NCBI GenBank assembly: GCA_049673305.1
Contig: JBATXM010000256.1
Span: 1-64,000 of the forward strand
Origin: GCA-003244245 sp049673305
Lineage (GTDB): Bacteria; Actinomycetota; Actinomycetes; Mycobacteriales; Pseudonocardiaceae
DNA length: 64,000 bases
Reading direction: 5' to 3'
Shown: positions 57,757 through 64,000 of the stretch, one piece after another
How positions within the stretch are numbered: the stretch's first letter is position 1
How the letters are laid out: each line of letters opens with the position of its first letter
Made by a program: the position numbers and the translations under genes
Notes under the pieces: model-generated
Told to the model about the DNA's origin: nothing
The model's database searches: none
Seen by the model: the letters and a program-made list of their open reading frames with translations, nothing else

Positions 57757-57906
57757 CTAGCGCCGGCCCGCGTACATCGTGACTTCCATGGGGGTTTCCA
57801 GTCTTTCCCAGCTCGGCGCTATCCACCGCCGGCGTGCTCCTGGCGCGCTGTGGCTGATCTTCTCAGGGCCGGTCTTCTCGAGGTTGGCCTTCTCGGCAAC
57901 GATCAT
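57757..57906 (-). CDS. pqqA: PqqA precursor peptide (49 aa)
   Basis: ATG 57906 with GGAGG eight bases upstream; stop TAG at 57757. The 49-residue peptide starts MIVAEKANLEKTGPEK and ends WERLETPMEVTMYAGRR. The C-terminal EVTMY holds the Glu-x3-Tyr pair that becomes PQQ, and the preceding W-x-x-P pattern is as in other PqqA precursors. It is the first gene of pqqABCDE, same strand. It is longer at the N-terminus than the 22-29 residue PqqA of proteobacteria. Too short for usual gene finders, but position, ribosome site and motif make the call strong. Confidence 0.93.
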   Translation of the reverse strand: MIVAEKANLEKTGPEKISHSAPGARRRWIAPSWERLETPMEVTMYAGRR

Positions 57907-58000
57907 ATTCGACCTCCACTGGCCCCGAAGAAACGCTGTGAGTATTCATTACCAAGAATCGTGCAAGGCGACCTTCATGGTGACAGAATGTGTCGACCTA

Positions 58001-58006
58001 TGTCAA
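58001..58006 (-). promoter_or_regulatory. possible -35 element of the pqq operon
   Basis: TTGACA on the minus strand, 95 bases upstream of the pqqA ATG and just after the peroxidase terminator. No convincing -10 was found at 16-18 bases spacing, so this is tentative. Confidence 0.3.
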
Positions 58007-58010
58007 GGAT

Positions 58011-58047
58011 CACGCGGCCGGCGGCGCGGACAGCCGCCGGCCGCGTG
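58011..58047 (-). terminator. 15-bp perfect hairpin between peroxidase and pqqA
   Basis: CACGCGGCCGGCGGC and its exact complement flank a 7-base loop, 17 bases after the peroxidase stop. Very GC-rich, no T run, as usual in actinobacteria. It separates the peroxidase transcript from the pqq operon. Confidence 0.7.
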
Positions 58048-58064
58048 AGGTTGCTTGCCGACTC

Positions 58065-59561
58065 CTACTTGACGACCCCGGCGAAGCGCAGCAGCTCAGC
58101 GATGCCGAAGCGGCCCTCGCTGTTGGCCAGCGTTGGTGTCCAGATCGGGTAGGTGGACCGGTACGAGATCGGGTCGGCATCGAGGAGCCCGAGCAGGACC
58201 TCGGTGACGATCAGAGCGCCGACCGCCCCGAGCCGGCCACCATTATGCTGCACATCGGCTTCTCGGAGAATGTAGTACCACAGGTAGATCGGCCCGGTGG
58301 TGCCCAGCTCGGCGTCGCTGAGCGGAACCTGACCGATCTTGTGGGCGATGTCCTGGGCGGAGGGCAATTCCTGGGCTTCGCTGCGGAGCAGGTTGCGCAC
58401 TACCAGTGACCGCAGTTGGCGGCCGACCTCCGCCGGTACGTCCGTGATGGGGGGCAGGTCCAGCAGTCGGGTGTTGAGTTTGGCTTCGATCCGTTTGGCC
58501 CGCTGTGGGACGCGGTCTTCATCAATGGCAAAGAAATGCGTGAAGTCCACCGCGAACTCCGGCGCCACCGCGCCGCCCCGCAGGTCGGTGCGCTCATGCG
58601 GGTCGGCTGGGGGTAGCGGGATCATGCCGGTGGTCGGGTCTGGCAGCGGGAACAACGACAGCGTGTACTGGTCGTTGATCGTGTATTCGGAGCGGATCGT
58701 GGGGTGCATGAAGCGGAACGCGGCAACGGCGAACTCGACCGGAATGAACGGGTGGCCCTCGGGCGCATAGAACTGCAGCCCGTCGCGGTCGACCCGGTCC
58801 ACGCTGTCCTGGCCGACAACCAGTGGCAGGTACTCATGCACGATGATCCACTGGAAGTGCCAGCGCACGATCTGCTGGGCTTTGTCGAACAGGTCGTCGT
58901 AGTAGGTCCGCACGGCGAGCAACTGGTCGATGGACGCGTTCGGGGGCGGCGGGGGGGCGTTTGGGTCCGGGGGCGGCGGAAAATGATTACCGAACACATC
59001 GGTGATCTCTCCAGCCATCAGGGCGTCTACGACCCGGTTGTGGAATTTGATGAATGACAGATGGATCTGGTTCAGGAGCAGGTTCTCGTCGTTGCGCGGG
59101 TCACCAATAAGGGGCACGCCAGCGGAGGTGCGCCCGAAATCCGCCCCATCGGAGGAAAGCACGAGTTTGGTGTTGTGCGAGGTCGTGTCATACAGCAGGG
59201 GGCTCGCGACCGGACCGGAGCCGTAGAGGTGGTCCAGGTCCAGCATGGGCGGGCGGAAGTTGGTCACCGCCTCTGGGTCGATCTGCCGGCCGAGCTGCCC
59301 GGTGACGTCGAAGGTGATGTTGTGGTCGATGAACTGCCCGATGAAGGTGAATCCCGCATCGAGCGTGGGGCTGTCTTGTGCGTCGGTGGTTTCCCCGCCG
59401 TCCATCAGCCCGCCGGGCAGACCGAACTCTTCGGCCATCGCGAGGCCGGTCGGAGGCCGAGGGTCCAAGGTGGGGAACAACCGGCCGAATCGGCCCGTCG
59501 GTGGATTAACGCCCCGAGGGACGTCAAGGCCACGAACCTCAAATCCATGCCGTGCTTGCAT
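58065..59561 (-). CDS. animal-type haem peroxidase family protein
   Basis: ATG 59561 is preceded by AGGAGG; the longer frame (59636) has no support. The 498-residue protein begins with GLDVPRGVNPPTGRFGRLFP, then FIGQFIDHNITFD (distal Gln/His of the peroxidase-cyclooxygenase superfamily), LDLDHLYGSGP and the proximal His region FRFMHPTIRSEYTI. No signal peptide, so probably cytoplasmic or exported otherwise. Bacterial members oxidise halides, phenols or other organics with peroxide; substrate unknown. Upstream of pqqA on the same strand but separated by a terminator. Confidence 0.9.
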   Translation of the reverse strand: MQARHGFEVRGLDVPRGVNPPTGRFGRLFPTLDPRPPTGLAMAEEFGLPGGLMDGGETTDAQDSPTLDAGFTFIGQFIDHNITFDVTGQLGRQIDPEAVTNFRPPMLDLDHLYGSGPVASPLLYDTTSHNTKLVLSSDGADFGRTSAGVPLIGDPRNDENLLLNQIHLSFIKFHNRVVDALMAGEITDVFGNHFPPPPDPNAPPPPPNASIDQLLAVRTYYDDLFDKAQQIVRWHFQWIIVHEYLPLVVGQDSVDRVDRDGLQFYAPEGHPFIPVEFAVAAFRFMHPTIRSEYTINDQYTLSLFPLPDPTTGMIPLPPADPHERTDLRGGAVAPEFAVDFTHFFAIDEDRVPQRAKRIEAKLNTRLLDLPPITDVPAEVGRQLRSLVVRNLLRSEAQELPSAQDIAHKIGQVPLSDAELGTTGPIYLWYYILREADVQHNGGRLGAVGALIVTEVLLGLLDADPISYRSTYPIWTPTLANSEGRFGIAELLRFAGVVK

Positions 59562-59903
59562 GATGCCTCCTGAACATAGGAACGTTTGTTGTCGATCACC
59601 TCGGGCTCCGGCGACTAAGGATAAGAGGAAGAACAACGCCTGTTAGATACGTCACGATCAGCCCCGATCGGGTGAATCTGTACTGCGGGCGGAGCGCCTT
59701 GGAATCGTGGACCTTCCTCTTGTGAGGGACGCCCTGACAAAACTCGCGACAGCGTCTCCCCGGCGGCCGCCAATGTTCAGGGTCGTCCCGATGACACCGA
59801 CTCGGCGCGCCGCCCACACTGGTATCCCATGGGCCACCACCGACGACACACCGTGTCATTCACCACCTCGGGTCCATCTCCCGTACTTGTTACGCAAGGA
59901 GTT
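59562..59903. other. divergent promoter region, peroxidase / DoxX-like gene
   Basis: 342 bases without a gene. It contains the 13-base motif at 59664-59676 shared with the LAL/hydroxylase intergenic region. Promoters for both directions must lie here; none matches consensus well. Confidence 0.45.
59664..59676. promoter_or_regulatory. shared motif CCGATCGGGTGAA, site 1
   Basis: Exact match to 63445-63457, including the palindrome CCGATCGG. A weaker block, TACGTCACG, stands 7 bases before it; at site 2 the similar TACATCGTG stands 8 bases before. Located 103 bases upstream of the peroxidase ATG. Confidence 0.5.
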
Positions 59904-60509
59904 ATGAGCATGCAGACTGAGGTCTATACCGAGGAGACGGCATCACCGGTACGTCCGGACACGTTCGCCGAAGACACCCACGACGACGTCATCAGTCCAA
60001 AAAATAGTATTGCGCTCAGGACGCTTGGCGTGGTCGAAGAGTGGGAATCCGCTATTCACCGCTGGCTGATGCGTTACAGCATCACCGCGTTGCGCATCAG
60101 TATGGGGGCGGTGATCCTTGGGTTCGGCTTCCTGAAATATTTTCCGGGCGTCAGCCCAGCCGAGGATCTTGTCCTGGCCGCCACCCGAGTGCTGACTTTT
60201 GGGTTGCTGCCTGACGGCCTGGTCATGGTTCTTCTCGCCACGCTGGAGTGCACGATCGGGCTGTTGCTGATCACTGGGCGGTGGCTGCGCCTGACCAGCT
60301 ACCTCCTGACATCCTGGCTCTTGGGCATCCTCTCCCCGATTGTGCTGTTACCGGGGCGGATATTTGCTGGGCCCGGCCACATGCCCACCCTGGAAGGCCA
60401 GTACGTCCTCAAAGACGTGATCCTGTTTGCTGCGGCTATGGTGATCGCTACCACAGTCCGCGGCGGTGCGCTCACCGATGGTGAGCACCGTGGCTTACAG
60501 ACCAAGTAG
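59904..60509 (+). CDS. DoxX-like membrane protein
   Basis: ATG 59904 (or 59910) with AAGGA upstream gives 201 residues. After ~65 polar residues come four helices: SITALRISMGAVILGFGFLKYF, LVMVLLATLECTIGLLLITG, SYLLTSWLLGILSPIVLL and VLKDVILFAAAMVIATTV. The ALRIxxGxxxxxxGxxK start and KD before the last helix are DoxX-like. DoxX relatives take part in quinol oxidation or thiol/oxidative stress complexes; function here unknown. Convergent with the LAL gene over a terminator. Confidence 0.8.
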   Translation: MSMQTEVYTEETASPVRPDTFAEDTHDDVISPKNSIALRTLGVVEEWESAIHRWLMRYSITALRISMGAVILGFGFLKYFPGVSPAEDLVLAATRVLTFGLLPDGLVMVLLATLECTIGLLLITGRWLRLTSYLLTSWLLGILSPIVLLPGRIFAGPGHMPTLEGQYVLKDVILFAAAMVIATTVRGGALTDGEHRGLQTK

Positions 60510-60512
60510 CTC

Positions 60513-60538
60513 TGGGGGGCGGGCAAGCCCGCCCCCCA
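60513..60538. terminator. 12-bp GC hairpin between convergent genes
   Basis: TGGGGGGCGGGC and its exact complement around a two-base AA loop, 4 bases after the DoxX-like stop and 14 bases from the LAL stop. Likely a bidirectional terminator. Confidence 0.75.
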
Positions 60539-60551
60539 CGACAGCGACCGG

Positions 60552-63350
60552 TTAGGCAGTTCGTTCATCCGTGTCGGGGTTGGTGCTGCTGAGCTGCCAA
60601 CGGCTGCGGATGCCGAGTTTTTGATAGATGTGTCCGAGATGGGTCTCCACTGTCTTGATGGAGAGATGGAGCTGTTGAGCGATCTCCCGGTTGGTTCGGC
60701 CGGCCCTGGCGAGCTGGGCGACGGTGGCCTCCTGGGGGCTGAGCTCGTCGGGGCTCCGGGTGCGGGTGCGCCCACCAGCCCGTCGCCACTCGGCCTGCGC
60801 GCGGTTGGCATGCCAACCGGCTCCACATGCCTGCGCGAGGTGAACCGCCTCCGCGAGCAGCACCCGCGCCTGAGTGGTCTCACCGCCACGGGTCAAGAAG
60901 GCACCGTAGTCGGTCAGTGTCTGGGCCCGGGCCAGCGGCATGGGCAGCCCGTCGTGGAGCTCGAGCGCTTGAGTGAAGTAGGTCCGCGCGAGTGCTTGGT
61001 CCCCGGCGCGCTCGGCGAGGGCGGCTTGTCCGGTGGCCACGACGATTTTCGGCCACCGGCTGGGAAGCGCCACGCCGCGCTGCGCGACCCAGTCGATCAC
61101 CTGCTGCGCGTCGGTGTCTCGGCCATCGGCGAGGTGGGCGGCGATCGCATCGGATGCCCACAGCAGGTGCGACGGGTCGTTCTCGCCGGTGCGCTCAGCC
61201 CACTGCTGGAGCTGGGCGAACAGCTCGCATGCCGTATCAGGATCGCCTTGCCGGTGGGCGAGGACTCCCCGCACGTGAAGTTCCATTCCTTCGGCACGGT
61301 GCAGGCGGTAGCGATCGTGGGAGACCGTGGTCGCCAGCTGCGCGCAGCACAGCGCCGCCTGCTCCAGATGCCCTTGCTCAAGAAGGACCAACGCGCGGTA
61401 GGTGATGGCGAGGGGGGACAGGTAAGGAGGCAACAGCTCGGCGAGCTCGCTGAGGCGATCGGCGAGAGTGAGCGCCTCATTCAACCGGCCCAGCCGGCAC
61501 AGGCCGTCGATCCACGCGATCGCCACCCGGACCAGAGTGTTTGGTTCGCATCGGCGTTCGGCTGAGCTCAAGATCTCGGTGAGGAACCGTTCGGCGTCGG
61601 TGAACCGCTCCGCCTGCACGGCCACGGTGGCGTAGCTGAGCGCGGGATGCCGGTATCTGTGCCGGTCGATGGACCGCGAGGTGGGGATGAGATCCACCCT
61701 GGTCATGGCGGCGGTCGCTGCCGTCACGAGACCGTCAGGGTCGCCGCAGCGATAGGCGAGCGCGCCCCAGGCCGCCTGGGCCGAGGCCTGCATCACCCCG
61801 CTGGCCGTGGCCAGCTCGGCGGCCCGGTGCGCCCACGGTAGCGCGGCCCGGGGGCCGGACAGTGTCTGGTGCTGAAAGACCTGGTCGAGCAGGGCTCCGA
61901 TGGCGAGTTCGGGATGCTCCGGTTCGGCCAGAGCCACCGCTGATTCATAGCAGGCGGCGGCGCGTTCCACCTGGCCGATGGCGAAGCTGGCTTGCCCGAG
62001 CTCGCGCAAGACGGCGATACGGTCTGCGATGGACAGCGCTGGGAGATGTAAGAGCCGCTCGTAGGTGGTGATCGCCTCCTCGCTGGCGCCGTCCGCGACC
62101 AGTGCCGTGCCCAAGTCGAAGAGCAGTTCCGCCGGCGCGTCCTCACCGGCGAGCCGCATGCCGGCTTCCAGGTGCTGGCGGGCGGCGCGGACCGCACCCA
62201 ACCGCAGCGCCGCACGCCCCGCCCGGCCCACCGTGGACACCGCCTCAGCGTCACCGGCCAGGTGCGCGGCCACCGCATGCTCCGTAGCCTCGGCCGGATG
62301 TGCCCCAGCGGCAACCAGGGCACGGAAAGCGGCCGCGTGCAGATCTCTGCGCACCGGAGGCGCGATGTCCTCGTACACTCCCTGCCGGATCAGCGCATGG
62401 GTGAACCGCGCCCACCCGTCGTCGGCCTCGTACAGGAGGCCGCCGCGGAACAGGCCATCGATCTCGGTAGCGGCCTCGGTGGCGGACAGCCCGGCCACCT
62501 CCGTGGCGATGGCGGCCCGAAATCGGATCCCTAGCACGCTCGCCGCCTGCAGATAGCGCCGCCCGGCCGCACCGACCCCGACGAAGCGGGAGAACCAGGT
62601 CTGCTCCTCGGAAAGCTTCCCGCTCCGGCGTAGCTCGCCAGCGACCTGTTCCACCAGCAACGGGTTGCCACCGCACAGGTCGATGGCCTGGTCCACGACC
62701 GTGGCCGGAACCTGCTTGCTCACCTGGGAACGCAGCAGCTCCCGAGTGGCAACGGTGCTCAACGGGGCCAGCGAGTGGATCGTGGCCAACCCTTGGGCAG
62801 CCAGATCCTGCGCAGAGGTGACCGCCTCCGTTGGCCAGGGCCGGGTGGTGGCGATCAGCGCCACTGGCAGGGAGGCCAGCCGACGGCAGAGCAGATGGAT
62901 TACGGTCAGTGAGTCCGGATCCGACCAGTGCAGGTCGTCCAGCGCCACCAGCAGCGGGCGGACCGCAGCTTCCCGTACCCCACGGAGAATGCCGTAGAAG
63001 CGGGCCGGCGCGGAGAGGTCGGCGGCCTCGCCGCCGTCAGCGTCCAGCGCCATGGCCTCACCGGAAAGCTTTCCCTCGAGCAGATGATCGAGGGCCTGGC
63101 CAATCAGACCGAATGGCAACACCGACTCTACCTGGTCCCCGCGCCCGATACCGACCGCGAACTGCGGTCTTGCCACGGTGACCGCGTGCTCAAGCACGGT
63201 GGTTTTGCCCAACCCGGCTGGCCCCACGACGAAGAGCGCGCCACCTCGGCCCGCACGGGCGCTGTTGAGCAGCCGCTCCAGCGCGTCCAGCACGTCACCG
63301 CGCTCAGCCATCCCGGTGGTGGCCCGTTGATCGCCTCCGGTCCTGACCAT
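60552..63350 (-). CDS. LuxR-family regulator of the LAL type (ATPase + HTH)
   Basis: ATG 63350 is chosen for the AAGGA 7-11 bases upstream. The 932-residue protein has a STAND ATPase at the N-terminus (Walker A GPAGLGKT at 43-50, Walker B LLVALDDLHWSD), a long TPR-like helical middle, and a C-terminal LuxR helix-turn-helix (LSPQEATVAQLARAGRTNREIAQQLHLSIKTVETHLGHIYQKLGI). LAL proteins are large activators, commonly beside catabolic or secondary-metabolite clusters, that bind a small ligand. It is divergent from the hydroxylase gene and a good candidate to control this locus. Confidence 0.93.
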   Translation of the reverse strand: MVRTGGDQRATTGMAERGDVLDALERLLNSARAGRGGALFVVGPAGLGKTTVLEHAVTVARPQFAVGIGRGDQVESVLPFGLIGQALDHLLEGKLSGEAMALDADGGEAADLSAPARFYGILRGVREAAVRPLLVALDDLHWSDPDSLTVIHLLCRRLASLPVALIATTRPWPTEAVTSAQDLAAQGLATIHSLAPLSTVATRELLRSQVSKQVPATVVDQAIDLCGGNPLLVEQVAGELRRSGKLSEEQTWFSRFVGVGAAGRRYLQAASVLGIRFRAAIATEVAGLSATEAATEIDGLFRGGLLYEADDGWARFTHALIRQGVYEDIAPPVRRDLHAAAFRALVAAGAHPAEATEHAVAAHLAGDAEAVSTVGRAGRAALRLGAVRAARQHLEAGMRLAGEDAPAELLFDLGTALVADGASEEAITTYERLLHLPALSIADRIAVLRELGQASFAIGQVERAAACYESAVALAEPEHPELAIGALLDQVFQHQTLSGPRAALPWAHRAAELATASGVMQASAQAAWGALAYRCGDPDGLVTAATAAMTRVDLIPTSRSIDRHRYRHPALSYATVAVQAERFTDAERFLTEILSSAERRCEPNTLVRVAIAWIDGLCRLGRLNEALTLADRLSELAELLPPYLSPLAITYRALVLLEQGHLEQAALCCAQLATTVSHDRYRLHRAEGMELHVRGVLAHRQGDPDTACELFAQLQQWAERTGENDPSHLLWASDAIAAHLADGRDTDAQQVIDWVAQRGVALPSRWPKIVVATGQAALAERAGDQALARTYFTQALELHDGLPMPLARAQTLTDYGAFLTRGGETTQARVLLAEAVHLAQACGAGWHANRAQAEWRRAGGRTRTRSPDELSPQEATVAQLARAGRTNREIAQQLHLSIKTVETHLGHIYQKLGIRSRWQLSSTNPDTDERTA

Positions 63351-63444
63351 GATGATCCTTCTGCGGTTCATGCACGGGCCTGTTGAGCTGGCCCTGTGAG
63401 GAACGAGGATGCGTAACGTCCGATAAGTACATCGTGCCTAGCGG

Positions 63445-63457
63445 CCGATCGGGTGAA
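63445..63457. promoter_or_regulatory. shared motif CCGATCGGGTGAA, site 2
   Basis: Identical to site 1 (59664). It lies 95 bases upstream of the LAL ATG and 94 bases upstream of the hydroxylase ATG, with TACATCGTG 8 bases before it. Candidate binding site for the LAL regulator or a shared regulator. Confidence 0.5.
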
Positions 63458-63550
63458 CGCCGAGAAAAGGTGATACGGAGCCAGACCGGCTGCGGGTCTG
63501 CGTGAGGTGCTCCGGTTGAATGTTGGAGCCTGCAGGCGGAGGCTGTCGTT

Positions 63551-64000
63551 ATGGTCTCGCCCAGCGCACCCCCCCGAGGTGAGCTCCCCAAGGATCATCC
63601 AGGATTGCGCGACCCGGCGTACCGCGAGCGCCGGGCCCGGATCGCTGAGGTCGGCGCCGCCTACCGCCGCGGCGATCTGATTCCGGACGTCACCTACAGC
63701 GCCCAGGAGGACGAGGTCTGGCGGGTGGTGTCCGCTGAGCTCGCCGGCAAGCACCGGGAGTACGCCTGCGCCGAGTACCTCGCCGGCGCGAGCCGGCTCG
63801 TCCTTCCCACGGAGCGTGTTCCGCAACTACGGGAAGTCGATGAGCGGGTATACGGCCTCACTGGCTTCCACATCAACCCAGTGCCTGGCCTCGTGCCGAC
63901 CCGAGTCTTCTACGGGGCGCTCGCGGAGCGCAGGTTCCTCTCGACTCAGTACATCCGCCATTACTCGGTGCCCTTCTACACACCGGAGCCGGATATCGTC
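63551..64000 (+). CDS. aromatic amino acid hydroxylase (phenylalanine 4-monooxygenase-like), 3' end outside window
   Basis: ATG 63551 with GGAGG 8 bases upstream; 150 codons are visible and still open at the window edge. The sequence matches the pterin-dependent hydroxylase family: DHPGLRDPAYRERRARIAE, then IPDVTYSAQEDEVWRVVS, TGFHINPVPGLVP, and FLSTQYIRHYSVPFYTPEPDIV, which directly precedes the HExxH iron-binding motif in relatives. The enzyme would convert Phe to Tyr with tetrahydropterin and O2; Trp hydroxylases look alike, so the substrate is not certain. Divergent from the LAL regulator. Confidence 0.85.
   Translation, partial: MVSPSAPPRGELPKDHPGLRDPAYRERRARIAEVGAAYRRGDLIPDVTYSAQEDEVWRVVSAELAGKHREYACAEYLAGASRLVLPTERVPQLREVDERVYGLTGFHINPVPGLVPTRVFYGALAERRFLSTQYIRHYSVPFYTPEPDIV

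Noticed and set aside
57779..58048. 89-codon plus-strand frame across pqqA and its promoter
   Set aside because: Opposes the clear pqqA frame with its ribosome site and E-x3-Y motif; sequence is low complexity.
1..64000. CRISPR arrays
   Set aside because: Tandem repeats here are 10-18 bp without regular unique spacers, and no cas gene is present.

Overview
The window is high-GC actinobacterial DNA. Supporting marks are the conserved block yifB-dprA-xerC-whiG-rpsB-tsf-pyrH-frr-cdsA-rlmN-dxr-rip-ispG-PBP-map, a WhiB and a WhiG-type sigma factor, two XRE/DUF5753 + DUF397 pairs, and many GTG starts with GTGA/ATGA overlaps. The style resembles a sporulating actinomycete, perhaps a Pseudonocardiales-like lineage; that placement is inference from gene content.

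Layout. (1) 1-9.4 kb is accessory DNA: short, translationally coupled leftward genes, an XRE/TPR regulator facing an APH-family kinase, three relatives of one small Cys-containing protein, an XRE/DUF397 pair behind two long palindromic operators, then two transposase remnants. Its right edge cuts off the first ~90 codons of yifB. (2) 9.4-20.6 kb is core: DNA uptake/recombination genes, the sporulation/motility-type sigma factor, a secreted M23 protein, the translation block rpsB-tsf-pyrH-frr, cdsA, a methyltransferase and rlmN. (3) 20.6-26.8 kb is a second accessory patch: vapBC, XRE regulator, DUF6907 protein, a broken GNAT gene, a hicAB pair with decayed hicA, two secreted trypsin-like proteins and an integrase remnant. 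(4) 26.9-36.5 kb returns to core: DUF2631, GlsB-like protein, dxr, rip, ispG, GNAT, lipoprotein PBP, map, cobQ. (5) 36.5-48.5 kb is a third, strongly decayed patch: vapBC modules, XRE/DUF397, a dead AbiE system, two paralogous zinc-ribbon proteins with different C-terminal modules (both frameshifted), a RelE/Phd pair with a frameshifted antitoxin, an AbrB-type TA pair and a membrane NACHT NTPase. (6) 48.6-54.7 kb: MFS exporter, FAD reductase, WhiB, DEAD-box helicase, phosphodiester glycosidase-like protein. (7) 54.7-64 kb: a leftward pqqABCDE operon, including a 49-residue PqqA precursor, a haem peroxidase, a DoxX-like membrane protein, a large LuxR (LAL) regulator and the start of an aromatic amino acid hydroxylase gene cut by the window end.

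How it works together. pqqA supplies a peptide with the E-x3-Y motif; PqqD presents it, PqqE crosslinks Glu and Tyr, and PqqB/PqqC complete PQQ. No PQQ-dependent dehydrogenase or pqqF protease is in view. The peroxidase/DoxX and LAL/hydroxylase intergenic regions share an exact 13-bp palindrome-containing motif about 100 bp upstream of the leftward gene in each case, so the LAL protein is a candidate regulator of the locus (inference). No tRNA, rRNA or CRISPR array was recognised. A genome habit recurs here: short 10-18 bp tandem duplications at gene ends and leaders.
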